In this document: in pieces, positions 36,106 through 48,298 of the stretch
How the letters are laid out: every line of letters begins with the position of its first letter
Position numbering within the stretch: the first letter of the stretch is position 1
The notes under the pieces: generated by a model
What the model saw: only the letters and a program-made list of their open reading frames with translations
The model's database searches: none
What the model was told of the DNA's origin: nothing
Assembly (NCBI GenBank): GCA_034509755.1
Contig: CM067550.1
Coordinates: forward strand, 10,037,001-10,101,000
From: Anisodus tanguticus
Lineage: Eukaryota > Streptophyta > Magnoliopsida > Solanales > Solanaceae
Length of the DNA: 64,000 nt
Direction: 5' to 3'
Translations under genes and position numbers: made by a program

Positions 36106-36420
36106 TCTGTCCTTTTGCTTTGTTTAAATTTAATGCCAAGTGGGCTGGGTCGACCGGACTAGGCCAAAAAAAAAGAAAGAAATGCCCCAAAGCCCAAATT
36201 TAATAATTAATTAAAAGGGGTGTGGGTTAATAGGTTTCGGGTCCGGGTACTCTATCGCTATTTACCGGAACTGGAACCGAACCCGACATTGACCGGTTCC
36301 TAATTTTGCTACCCGGAACCTACCCGTTATTATAATATATCTATTCGGAACCTATCCGTTAGTGTCGATTCCGATCGGGTATCTGGGTATCCTGTACTCG
36401 TGCTCACCCCTAATTCTATT

Positions 36421-37528
36421 ACGGGCGTGCACAATTGACTGATCGAATATGATCTTTTTATCTGAATCTTTCAATTTTTGCACTTATGTTTATCTTTGCT
36501 TTCTCAATATTGACAAAGTGTTACCCATAGTGACAACAATTTTGGTATTAATAAGAAGAGTTACCGTCCGGATTTTGCTTAGTTGTAGTTACGAGATTGT
36601 TTTTTTATAAAGTTATAGCATATCATTTATAATAGAGAAAAATTTTATAGAGATATTATAATATTTGGAATAATCCTTATGTAAATAGTAAATAGGATAT
36701 CCAATATTTTCTGAATCCCAAAATAGTATCTAGATAAGAGTGATCTTTTTCTTAATATATTCTCTCTATTTTTTTTTTACTTATTGGATAAATTTTAATT
36801 TGTAGTAATTTTAAATTGATGGGAAGTCTGAGATTAAAATTAACAAATAGGTGGAGAGAAGGAGCTCGTGAATAATCATTCATATGAAGTTATACGTGCA
36901 GGCTGCACACTTTCAACACAATTGCTTGTAGAAATGATTTACGGACACAAAAAGGACTTCTATTAAACCTTAGTTCATGCCCCATCTATACATCCATTAT
37001 AAGTATTTCCACATAACACTCCATTTGTTTACTAAATGCAAAAACAATTCAATTTTATTCCGTTAATAGCAATAAATTATTTCTTAACTTTAACTAAATG
37101 GATAATCAAGATATACATAGAAGAGTGATATACGGCAGTCTGTTGGCCTGTTTGTTGCTAATATCTATGTAACCATTTACGTGTGAGACTAGAGGAAAAC
37201 ATGCTTTTCTTTCATACAAATAAAAACCTTTAATTCCCTCATATCTATGAACTCTAAAATTTTCTTCTAAGTTTGATAATTAAAGATTGTAGTTTTGGGA
37301 AATAGCTAGTTGAAATTGAGTGAATTGTGCATTGTGAGTTCGTACTCTACATGTTCTTTTATCCCTTTGTTATTATTTATGAGAGTTTCTCCCTCTTGCA
37401 TTTTCCATCAATTTCTGTTCCTTCTTGAACAAAATGTTGGGGGAATTCCCAACTTTTGATTACTCAGTTTGTATCTTATTTTCTCCTAAAGGGGATATTG
37501 AAAAAAAAACAGTTTATAGATTAAAGAT
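36421..37528. other. Upstream region of the second HAK copy, no gene
   Basis: AT-rich DNA between the hAT terminus and the HAK pseudogene start. No open frame with family signatures. It would have held the pseudogene's promoter. Confidence 0.5.
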
Positions 37529-37712
37529 ATGTCAGACAATGAGCAAAACCAAGATGTTCTTCAACAACATTAGCTCAAAGGAAAGAATCTTTCTAGCGAG
37601 ACGTTAAAACGATATGACTCCTTAGACTTGGAATCTAGCAGGTTCCCCCAGGCCAAAAAGGTATTAACTTTGCCAAATTATGAGAATTTTATGTTTCTTG
37701 TTTTCACTCTAA

Positions 37713-38028
37713 GGGTGTGTTTCGTATGAAGTTTCACGTTTTCTTACAAAATAGTAAATTTCTTATTTATTTTTAGAGTTTGGTTAATAAGTGGGGTGGG
37801 ATTGGTGGGGGGTGGAGGTTCAGGGTGGCAGTGGGGGGATGGTGAAGGGATGAGAGTTGGGACTGAGTGGGGAGGGGACAATTAATTAAACTTGAAATGT
37901 CACTTATTGAACATGTTTTCATATGAAGTCATTTTTCTATTTTTAAGTAAAAATATTTTGACCAACCAAACAAGGAAAAACTAGAAAATATTTTTCGAAA
38001 AATGTTATTCTACATACCAAACACACCC
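37713..38028. mobile_element. MITE of the GAAAATGTTTTC family, copy 3 (HAK pseudogene intron 1)
   Basis: It starts gggtgtgtttcgtatgaag and ends cataccaaacacaccc, flanked by taa and tag. The G-rich centre and gaagtcattttt block match the copies at 3295 and 29033. Confidence 0.85.
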
Positions 38029-38071
38029 TAGGTATCTGGTAAAGTTCCCGTTCCATACCAAATACGATTTT

Positions 38072-39348
38072 TATTGGAAATTTGCCTTTGGCGGGAGATG
38101 CGTCCACCTATCTTTGATTAATTAAACACTAGTGTTTCGCATGTTGGAGGCTTTGTCTCTTCACACATGCATAATCTACTAAGTGAGTAGATGACCGTAG
38201 GGCCAAGAATCATCAAATTTCGTTGAGAAATGAAAGAGATATTGGTCCACGAAGTAAGGTGTTTGAGGCATGAAAATATGGTGTGGGACAAATCTACCAC
38301 GTCGGTGAGAATATGAAGAATTGCTCTCTATATAAGTCTCTAATGTGGTAAGGGTTTGGGACCTCAAGGGGTATCCCATGTGTTTAAAGGAGGGAAGACC
38401 TAGATGTGCTTGAGTTCAAGGCTAAGCCCACACGCACGCCGCCGCCGCCCGCCCGTCTCGGGCCGCGGGCTGTGGGCTGTGGGAACTTTTTGATATTATC
38501 TTTTTGGACCCCAAATTGCTTAATATTTACAGTTTGGTCCCTAGAGTTTCTGGAAAGTTGATTTTGGGGTGACGGAAGGCAGAACTTTCTGCCTTCCGTT
38601 GGAATGTTTTCTGGAGCATTAACCAGCCATTACTTGGTTGATTAACTCCTCCATTATCACCCTCCTTCATGTCCATAAATCAGCCTCTCTAATGCCATTT
38701 ACAGCCCTCCTAATGGCTATTTACAACTGTGTTTTGGGCAGTTGAACAACCCTCTTGTGATGCTATATATTGAGATGTTTTGGCTCAATTGTAGAGGTAC
38801 ATACGTGACTGAAATTCAGCACAAAACAGTGAGCAAAACAGCCAGAAAATACGACAAAACATAGCTCAAAACAGTGAGCAAAACTATGACAAAAAACAGT
38901 GAGTTAAGACCCTCATATACACAAGATATACACTACAGAGACACACTATATACACAGAGACAAAACAGAAGAGAAGATTGAAACTCTTCCTTCCTTTTCC
39001 ATATCTTCAGCAAGTCGATTCATATTTGTTTTATTCGGCAGGCTCAACCTATTGACTTTGTAGCATTGAGATTAAAGTGTTGTTTTATCTTGGAAGACTA
39101 TTGCCCGCTAACGTAAAAGCATATATACGGGGCAATCCTGTCTTAAGGACAGAGTGCAATCACTTCGACTCAACACACAACGTTGTAACCATCCAGATTT
39201 AGTTGTTTCTTGATTTCAAGTTATCAACATTCAAGACACAACAAGCTTGCGGCAGTTTTGAAGATTGACCATTTATTTATCCTTTCGAACACTTGTAATA
39301 GTTATTTACTTCTCGTACTGCTTTATAAAGTACAATAGAGTACCAACA
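38072..39348 (+). repeat. 5' LTR of element B
   Basis: It starts TATTGGAAATTTGCC (TGTTGG in the 3' copy) and ends GTACCAACA. A TATA box (ctatataag) lies near 38328. The GC-rich region is short here (gccgccgcccgcccgtctcg). Confidence 0.9.
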
Positions 39349-42300
39349 ACTTAAGACAAGATTGTATTGTATTACTATTAGTGTTCGAAAGATGTCGGTC
39401 AAAAGTTGTGTGACCAAATCTGGATATGGCTGTGGTTTTCTGGTAGAAGAAAGTGATGATGATGTCGTTGAAAGTCGACGTCTTCGTGGTGTCACCGCTC
39501 CCAAGAGTGGTGGGAACAAGCGCTCACGAGAGCCTGAGGATGTCAACTGGGACAAGATGAGAAGGTTGAAGATGTGGTTCTATCTTGTAGCAGAAGGCCT
39601 ATATCTGTCCCAGACAAAGGATCCGAATAATGGCAAGGAGGAAATGGACACTAGTCCGATGAAGTGACTGAAGTGGGCCAGAATCCGAAATTGGGATAAG
39701 TATTTTTTCTTACTTGTCAAGAATAAAGATTAAATGATGTCTGATTAAAAATGGATTAAAGTAAGGAGGAATATGAAAATAATTTATATTTCTTACGCTT
39801 TAAAATCAGAAGTTTAATCTCATCTTCTTTCCCTTTTAAAGATTGGATTTTGTAAACGACTTAAAAAGATCAGTTCTTTTAAGTGTAGTTATTAAAGTGT
39901 GTAAAGTATGTTCGCACATACGAGGGAGAAAGATCCACTGACTGTGCGAAAACCGTTACCACACTTAAGTAAGCGCCAACAATTGTCTGGGCACCAATCA
40001 TAACGGAAGAAGACTAAAAGCTAAAGACGTTGAGCCCTGTCATACTATTTGGTAGAAGATCCTTCATAGGATGATATTGGACACTCGGTCATAAAAAGCC
40101 TCCGGGCGACTGGAGTGGGCCAAAATTCCTTTGATATGATGATATTGGACACTCAGCCATACAAAGCCTCCGGGCGACTGGAGTGGGGCCAGAATTTATT
40201 TCATAGGAAAAGTAATGGACACCTAGTAAGGTGGGCCAGAGTTTCCAGGTCTTAAATGATCTGAAGACCTGAAGAAAGGCAGAAAAGAAACTGGCACACA
40301 GTCTGCCAAAGCAACTGGAGTGGGCCAGAATATCCAGATCACATATGATCCGGTTACGCCCTAACCACGGGCAAGAGGTTGTTCATGTGAAGCAACGCCA
40401 CCTCTAAAGTAGAAGGGGTTGGAGAGGTTGTCCTCAATAGGACTTCAGGGATTGGGATCACTCTAAGATGAGGTGATACATATCACAAACTTGGTTTAAG
40501 GGACGCTGTTGGTCAAGCTGGCTTGAGACTAGTCCAACAGGTCTGTAATAATTAAGAATGGTACAGTATGTCTGTAGCCATATGAATGATATATTTGTAA
40601 TCCGTGCATCTATGCCATCATAGATTAAGACAGTTAAATATAAACTCATTCAAAAGCTAGCGAAGTTGAGATTGTTGCCTTCTTTTGACATAAACCCTCA
40701 AAATGAATGTGAGGTAGACGAAGAGGAAAAATCACCTTTCCAAATTCCGTCAAGGGAATAGCGAAAGAAGCACCGCTCCTCTAGAACTTAGTCACACCTA
40801 CTTGGGTGATTGGAAGTTTATACAAAATAGAGGGGGGATACAAGTACATTGTGATCTTCATTGATAATGGTACAACGTATGAAATCCTTTGTTTGTTGAA
40901 AAGCAAAGATGAAGTTGTTAAAGCGGATAAGCGCTACAAAGCAGAAGTTGAAAATCAACTAAGTCTACAAATTGAGAAATTCATAGTGATAGAGGGGGAG
41001 AATGTGAAGCATCGTTCATTAACGACTGTTATTTTCTCACCTCGGTCCAACGGTGTTAGCCAAGCGCAAAGTCGTACGCCCAAATTATGTGGGGTGGCTT
41101 GGTAAAAGTTGGAATACTGAAACAGGTCAAGTTGTACCTAAGACTGTAGATTGCATATCCACTGGATCAGCAAATAACAGTAGTGTTGATCGCCTCTTGG
41201 TGTCAAAGAATCTTTGCGAATTCTTTGCGAGATAACTTTCCTTGAAAAGGAAAAATAAGTAATTGCTCAAGGTTAACAAGAACCCGCGAGGGCCTGACTG
41301 TCTGAACTAGACGTGCCGTATCTACAGGACTCGAAAGTTGCTGGCTATCCGAAACTTAATATTTCAGATCTGCAGAACTCAGGGATTCTAGATGTTGAAC
41401 CGAGATGGAGCAAAGAAGGGGACAAAGACTTGTTCCAGTCCTTCTAGCGTGTATGGTTGAGAATGAACCTTGGACAATTAACAAATAATTGTCATCTCCA
41501 AAAGCGCTTCTTTGGAAAGAAGCTACAAAGAGAGAAATAGATTCCATCATATAGAACCATACTTGTGTAATGGTTGGTCCTCCTCCGGAAAAAAAACCTT
41601 TGGGTTGTAAAATGTGCTCCCCTGTGAGTAGCTTAACATCCAGGGCCATTGCAGTCTTGCGTGGCATGGATGTTGAAACAGCCTTCCCAATCGGAGAGTT
41701 GGAAGAAGAGAATCAGAGTTGGTTTGCTGGACTGTTGGACTTCTTCCTGAACTTTCATTTTGGTTCCTGAAATGTTTATATTTTGGTCCTGAAAGTTTCA
41801 GATAAAACAGAAACAATGAATCTGAAGTTAGAAAGTCAACAGTTGGAGAATCAACAGTCTGAAAGTAAAAGTCATATTGAAATAAAGTCTCGATATGAAA
41901 GATATGGGTATCACAGATGACATCTTAGGAATTGAATTTCTAAGACATCTAACAGATTGGTCGATAGTTGATAGTGTCGTTGAAGCCACCAATGGATATG
42001 AATCATAGAACTGATTGGAATCATGGTGCACTCATAGACAAGGAGCGATATGCAAGGTCATGTGTAGTTCAATGTATTGTACGCACTACAACCGACACAG
42101 TATCGTCTACAAACGAGATCGGTTGAACTAAGGTTCACCTGATGATCTTAATACATGATCAATAGAAGGCGTTAAGTCGGATATGACGATATCTGAATTA
42201 TTTGCTTATCTACGGATTATAGTATTCTGGATGTCCATCGGTTCTGGGAGAACACAGTGATGCAAACTGGACATTAGATCCGAAGAACACCAAAGCTACA

Positions 42301-43306
42301 AGTAAATGTGTATGGTGGGTCTTCGAAAATACTCTAAGCAAACTTGCATCGACCGATTCATGATGGGATCAGAGTTTATCGCTTTATACAAAGCATGGAA
42401 GAAGTTGAGTAACTTCATGACTCCTTAGAAGACGTTCCTTATTAGGAGAAACTCGTGCTTTCAGCAGTTATACACTGTGGCCAGCCGGTCGGCTTCATGA
42501 AGGACACGGATGGCGGCGTCTGGACATATCTGTCAGGATCTGTTGGAGACATTAGACCGTATGGCAGTTGATCATCACGGGTGTCACCTCCTTATTTACT
42601 AACTAAGGGACTACCCGGAGATCAAGTGTTCTACATGTCTAGGGGAATGAGCTTAAAACCCAAACAAACGAACCTTTGTGGTGGTAACCTAACCATACTG
42701 ATTGGAGATCCCAAGAATTTGGTTCAATGGGAAAACTAAGCGGCAAAAGTTTCAGTTGAGCGCTTTGGTGGAAGCAAGAAGCACTTCGGATGATGATTTC
42801 TGTTCGGAAACATGAATCCAAAGTTGTTCCCGCGATAGACATTAAAGTGCTACGTGCACGGTGGGTAAAGGTTAAGCTTCCAAACCTTTAAACGATCCTC
42901 AAACGGTTGAGGTTAAGGTTGGGGAAACTTTTAATGATTCCTAACACTTGTGAAGTGGGGTATAGCAGGATACCTTGTAGGAGATCACCTATTTAAGTGC
43001 GAGGATGGCCGCTTCGAATGAACGCACTTAAGAATCCAAGTGTGTCCACGGCCACAACGGAAAAAAACGTAAGAATGAAAATGAATAAAGAGAGTTATTG
43101 TGTTGTTATCATTGTCTTGGCTTACACTAAACACTGTCGGTTCAAGACATCACGTTCATCGCGCAGTAAGTAAGTCCGATGGTATTCAACTAGGGAAGGT
43201 TCAAAGCGAAAGCTACCTCTCCTGATGCAATATCTTTTATTTGAAAGATTGCTTGAAATGTAGGCACCTTGTGTGTGCGCCAAAATCTCTCTTTCATAGA
43301 GGGGAT
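39349..43306 (+). pseudogene. gag-pol remnant of element B
   Basis: The first frame (39392-39667) opens MSVKSCVTKSGYGCGFLVEE as in element A and breaks after MKW-like codons. Integrase remnants KYIVIFIDNGTTYEI and LLKSKDEVVKADKRY lie at 40850-40990. After a deleted centre comes KSWNTETGQVVPKTVDC (41100-41160). RT scraps follow as DDILGIEFLRH-like sequence (41920) and RNase H as AWKKLSNF-like sequence (42400). The interior has many stops. The frameshift ahead of integrase and the central integrase deletion are shared with element A. Confidence 0.8.
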
Positions 43307-44435
43307 TGTTGGAAATTTGCCTTTGGCGGGGAGATGCGTCCACCCATCTTTGATGAATTAAACACTAGTGTTCCGCATGTTGGAGGCTTTGTCTCTTCAC
43401 ACATGCATAATCTACTAAGTGAGTAGATGACCGTAGGGCCAAGAATCATCAAATTTCGTTGAGAAATGAAAGAGATATTGGTCCACGAAGTAAGGTGTTT
43501 GAGGCATGGAAATATGGTGTGGGATAAATCTACACGGGTCACGGGTCATGTGTAAGGAGGGAGGACCTAGATGTGTGGGTTGTGGGGACTTTCTGATATT
43601 ATCTTTTTGGACCCCAAATTGCTTAATATTTACAGTTTGGTCCCTAGAGTTTCTGAAAAGTTGATTTTGGGGTGACGGAAGGCCGTTGGAATGTTTTCTG
43701 GAGCATTAACCAGCCATTACTTGGCTAATTAACTCCTCCATTATCACCCTCCTTCATGTCCATAAATCAGCCTCTCTAATGCCATTTACAGCCCTCCTAA
43801 TGGCTATTTACAGCTGTGTTTTGGGCAGTTGAACAACCCTCTTGCGATGCTATATATTGAGCTGTTTTGGCTCAATTGTAGAGGTACATACGTGACTGAA
43901 ATTCAACACAAAACAGTGAGCAAAACAGCCAGAAAATACGATAAAACACAGCTCAAAACAGTGAGCAAAACTGTGACGAAAAACAGTGAGTTAAGACCCT
44001 CATATACACAAGATATACACTACAGAGACACACTATATACACAGAGACAAAACAGAAGAGAAGATTGAAACTCTTCCTTCCTTTTTCATATCTTCAGCAA
44101 GTCGATTCATATTTGTTTTATTCGGCAGGCTCAACCTATTGGCTTTGTAGCATTGAGATTAAAGTGTTGTTTTATCTTGGAAGACTATTGCCCGCTAACG
44201 TAAAAGCATATATACGGGGCAATCTTGTCTTAAGGACAGAGTGCAATCACTTCGACTCAACACACAACGTTGTAACCATCCAGATTTAGTTGTTTCTTGA
44301 TTTCAGGTTATCAACATTCAAGACACAACAAGCTTGCGACAGTTTTAAAGATTGACCATTTATTTATCCTTTCGAACACTTGTAATAATTATTTACTTCC
44401 CGTACTGCTTTATAAAGTATAATAGAGTACCAACA
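43307..44435 (+). repeat. 3' LTR of element B, internally deleted
   Basis: It starts TGTTGGAAATTTGCC after the purine tract agagggga and ends GTACCAACA. Relative to the 5' LTR it lacks about 150 bp after 43533, including the TATA region, replaced by a short acgggtcacgggtcatgtg filler. Confidence 0.9.
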
Positions 44436-44819
44436 ATTTCATTTTCCGGGCTTGAACCTGACAGTAACTCGGATTGTTGGTGGTGACAATTTTATGTTGT
44501 TTCGATATTTGACGGTGTATGACTTACAATTTTTTTGTGTCCAGGCATTAGAATGGTCAGGGATATTAAATTTGTCGTTTCAGAGCATAGGGGGTAGTGT
44601 ATGGAGATATTGGAACGTCACCATTGTACGTGTTTTCATCCATTTTCCCTAATGGTGTAAAATATGAAGAATATATACTTGGTGCCCTCTCTCTTATCTT
44701 GTACACTATCACCTTGATTCCAGTCATTAAGTATGTCTTCATCGTTCTCCAGGCTAATGACAACGGAGATGGTAACTTAATTAATTTCACCTCTTCTTTT
44801 AGAAAAAAATGATGTAAAA

Positions 44820-45240
44820 AAGTCCCCTATGCGGTGAGTTCAAACTTCAAAGTAGTCTCTTAAGTACTATCATTTTGATCCTTTAAATTTGTTCTGATTG
44901 TTAAATTAAATGTACTAGGCACAAAAAATAGATAAAAGATAATAGTAGAAATTACACCTCAAAAAGTTGCAACACATTCTAAAAATAGACCAAAAAAAAA
45001 TAAACTTCAAAAAATTGTACTTTCAAATATGAGTCCCCGTTAAATATTTTCTATTTTCACAATTTCTATTAAATTTATAAATTAAAGTTTGATAAATATC
45101 TGACGAAAATTATTAGTGCCGACTTTTGACAAACTTAAAGAATCGAATTAGAACTACTCAGATAATATGCTACTTTAAATCTACTATAAAAAATAAGGGA
45201 CTGTTTTTGTCATTTTCCCTTCTTTTACAACAAACTTTTC
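44820..45240. other. Intron 2 of the HAK pseudogene
   Basis: AT-rich intron sequence between exons 2 and 3, with no insertion. In the intact sister the same intron holds element A. Confidence 0.7.
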
Positions 45241-45444
45241 ACGATTTATTTATAAAAAAATAAAATATACTTTTTATTGCAGGAGGCACATTTGCTTTAT
45301 ATTCATTAATATGTTGATATTCTAAGGTGGGATTAATGCCAAGTCAACAACCAGAAGACAAAGATGTGTCGACTTTTAAACTTAGATTTGCCAGCTTGGT
45401 ACTTCCATGGTTATTGGGATGACGTCCTCATTCCTGCATTTCAG

Positions 45445-45961
45445 ACACTATAATTTATTCACATTCAATATTTACACTAAATTAATATATACATGAAACA
45501 TGTCTCCACATTACTCTAATGGATAGTAAGAGTTTCTTAGAAAATCTTTTTGGTTAACATTTTTTTTATCAAATTTGTGACAATCTATTTTCAATCATAT
45601 ATTTCGATCGTTTGGTCAGTTTGTGACAATTTATAACGTTATACAGTGTGACACTTGCCATGTTCAAGTTTGTTGAGTAACATAGAGATACAGTAATGCT
45701 TTTTCGATTAACACTATAGTATTTGAGGAGTCAAACATTTCTTGTAACTAAATTATTTTCAACCTAAATAAGAAAATAATGTCGGATTTACACTAAAAAG
45801 TCAGACGCGTTAAATGTCATATTATGAACTTGGTCATTAATTTAGGAGGAGAAGGAAGAAGTAGACACATCTTTTTAGCAATAGATTGAAAATGGTCAGT
45901 TTTGATAGTACTAATTATGCGTTTATCACAATAATTTAAATTTATCATCTAATTTGTTCAG
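45445..45961. other. Intron 3 of the HAK pseudogene
   Basis: AT-rich. The donor side begins ACACTATAATT, whereas the intact gene has GCACGTCATAATT, so the splice donor is gone. Nothing else is seen. Confidence 0.7.
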
Positions 45962-48298
45962 TTTTGTCTGCTGTTGGAGGACTGAAAGCAGCAGCCCTCT
46001 CGGTCCTGACTGAAGGTAACTCAATGCTTTTCCACTTAAAGTTTCAATTAACTTTGTAAAATGATTAAGAGTAAAATATCTAAAATAGATTTTTTTTTTA
46101 AACCTTTGCTAGAAAACATTCAAAATAATAGTTTGAATAATGAAAAACAAAATAAAATTGTTGGCAAGCAATCTAAAGTTGAAAAAGTGTAAAGTAATGC
46201 TAGCTTATTTTGTTAACATCGGATGCAGGAAGACTTGTTTGGATTGCAGTAGCCATCTTGATAATATTGTTCATGTTTCAAAGATTTGGAACTGAAAAAG
46301 TTGGCTACACTTTTGCACCTATACTTTTGTTTATGGTTTGTATTTGATTGCTGGTATTGGCGTTTACAACTTCAGGATTTATGATGCAACTATTATCCGA
46401 GCTCTTAATCCAATGTACATCATAGATTACTTCAAGAGAAACCAAAAGAACGCTTGGATTTCTCTTGGCGGAGTTGTTATGTGCATAACAGGTTTTCATT
46501 TCCTTCCAACAACCTACTGTACTGAGAAGATAAAATTCAATAACTTTTTAATTTACTAGGAGTAAAATATTGTATAATGAATTGCAGGAGGTGAAGCACT
46601 ATTTGCAGATGTTGGTCATTTTAGTGTTCGATCTATACAAATAAGTATGTGCTGTGTGACATACCCAGCACTCATATTAGCATATCTCGGTCAGGCCGCC
46701 TTTCTAAGGAAGCACAGTTATGATGTTTCTGATACTTTCTACAAGTCCTTACCTCGTAAGTATAACATTACTGAGTTTAAGTTCGATGCGATAACTGTTA
46801 AAGGTCCGTCCAAATTCAGGTCACTTATAATTAGGTACTTAATTACTAGCAAATCTATATAATAAAGCATTAAGGGATAACCTAGTAAAAACAATAACTA
46901 ACCTGCTATAACAGATTAAACTATAACAATAGTTCTTTACTCTGACAATCATGCTCCTTTTTTTTTTGCTTTACAAGTGCAGATAGTTTATATTGGCCAG
47001 TATTTGCAGTGGCAGTGTTAGCGGCCATCATTGCAAGTCAAGCCTTGATTTCAGGGACATTCGCTATAATCCGGCAATCCCTGGCGTTAGGATGCTTTCC
47101 TCGTGTTAAAATCGTGCATACATCAATTAAACATCATGGACAAATTTACATTCCTGAAATCAATAACCTTCTCATGTTGGCTTGTGTCATTGTTACTCTT
47201 GCATTCAGGACTACTGAAAAGCTTAGCCATGCTTATGGTAACAATTTCCTCGAGTCCCCTCTCTTCTCATATATATAAAGCTGAAATTCCTACATGTCTG
47301 TGTATATAACTTAAATCATTTTTAATGATAATGTAAAGCTGATGTCTAACACGTGACAAAACCATTTGCTTACAGGAATAGCGGTGGTTATTGTGATTAC
47401 ACTAACGTCGTGCTTCCTCGTACTAGTTATGATCATGAAATGGAAAACTCACATTCTTTTCGTAATCGTCTATGTTCTAATCATTGGCACGGTTGAGCTC
47501 GTGTACCTAAGATCGGTCCTTTACAAGTTCAATCTAGGCGGTTACCTTCCAATTTGCTATGTTCCTTATGTTTATCATGTACGTATGGAACTATGTGTAT
47601 CGAAAGAAGTATCACTTCGAGCTAGAACACAAGATCTCTCCCTTAAAAGTTAAAGAAACAGTGGATCAAACAAATTACCATCGTTTACCTGGACTTGCAA
47701 TTTTCTATTATGAACTTGTTCATGGAATTCCACCAATCTTCAAGCATTACGTGGAGAATGTGCCCGCGTTACACTCTGTCCTTGTGTTTGTTTCCGTTAA
47801 ATCACTTCCAATAAGCAAAGTCTCCGTGGAAGAACGGTTCCTCTTCCGAAGGGTGAAGCCAAATGATCTCTACGTGTTTCGATGTGTGGTGAGATAAGGA
47901 TAGAATGATGCGCGCAACGAGGAAGAACCCTTCGAGAGATTATTGGTGGAAAGACTGAAAAAATTTATACGAGACGATTGCATTTTTTCGATTAATGCAG
48001 CAAAGAGTAAAGGAGTATCAATAGAACAGAACAATATGGAATTGGAGTATGATTGTGACATTATAGAGGATGCTACATGGAGAGAGATATAGAAGTGGTG
48101 GAGAGAGCTTATAGTGTTGGAGTTGTACATTTGGTAAGGGAACAAGATGTGATTGCAAGCCAAGGGTCTAGTATTGCAAAAAGAGTGGTGATTGATTATG
48201 CTTTTAATTTCTTGAAGAGAAGTTTGAGGCAAAGTAGCGAAGTTTTTGATATCCCTCACAAACTCATGTTAAATGCTGGAATGATATATGAGCTTTAG

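Larger units (their letters stand above)
34900..36412 (-). mobile_element. Truncated hAT element with BED finger
   Basis: The minus strand starts at 36412 with TAGGGGTGAGCACGAGTACA, a typical hAT terminus, followed by subterminal repeats rich in ccggt/accgg and acccg words (36230-36400), a leader with direct repeats, and a BED finger frame. The catalytic core and dimerisation domain are absent. The left boundary was not found; attctatt (36413-36420) would be the 8 bp flank to search for. Likely an internally deleted, non-autonomous copy. Confidence 0.65.
38072..44435 (+). mobile_element. Long-LTR Copia element B, in HAK pseudogene intron 1
   Basis: Same family as element A: LTRs of 1277 and 1129 bp, a 4.0 kb interior with the same gene order and several identical lesions. 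Flanks are atttt (38067-38071) and atttc (44436-44440), a target duplication with one change. It is in sense orientation, in a different intron and with a different target than element A, so the two insertions are independent. No initiator-Met primer site is recognisable after the 5' LTR. Confidence 0.92.
37529..48298 (+). pseudogene. HAK5-like potassium transporter pseudogene (tandem copy)
   Basis: All eight exons of the upstream HAK gene are recognisable in order: 37529-37660, 44545-44771, 45283-45444, 45962-46015, 46229-46491, 46588-46755, 46983-47237 and 47376-48298. Lesions seen: a TAG at 37571 (codon 15); a +1 insertion near 44590 in exon 2 (aggggggtagtg-like versus ggggtggtg); in exon 3 a TGA where the sister has CGA, an 86 bp deletion and small indels; a lost donor after 45444 (CAG followed by AC); +2 in exon 5; and in exon 8 a 5 bp deletion near 47550, a TAA near 47893 where the sister has TAT, and further loss near the end. 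Exons 4, 6 and 7 keep their frames. Intron 1 is 6.9 kb because of a Copia-type insertion. No full transporter can be produced. Confidence 0.93.

Noticed and set aside
35768..36190. 140-codon minus-strand open frame upstream of the BED finger
   Set aside because: It is built from the direct repeats in the hAT leader (repeated FPISR and RSPSHFP-like words) and matches no protein family.
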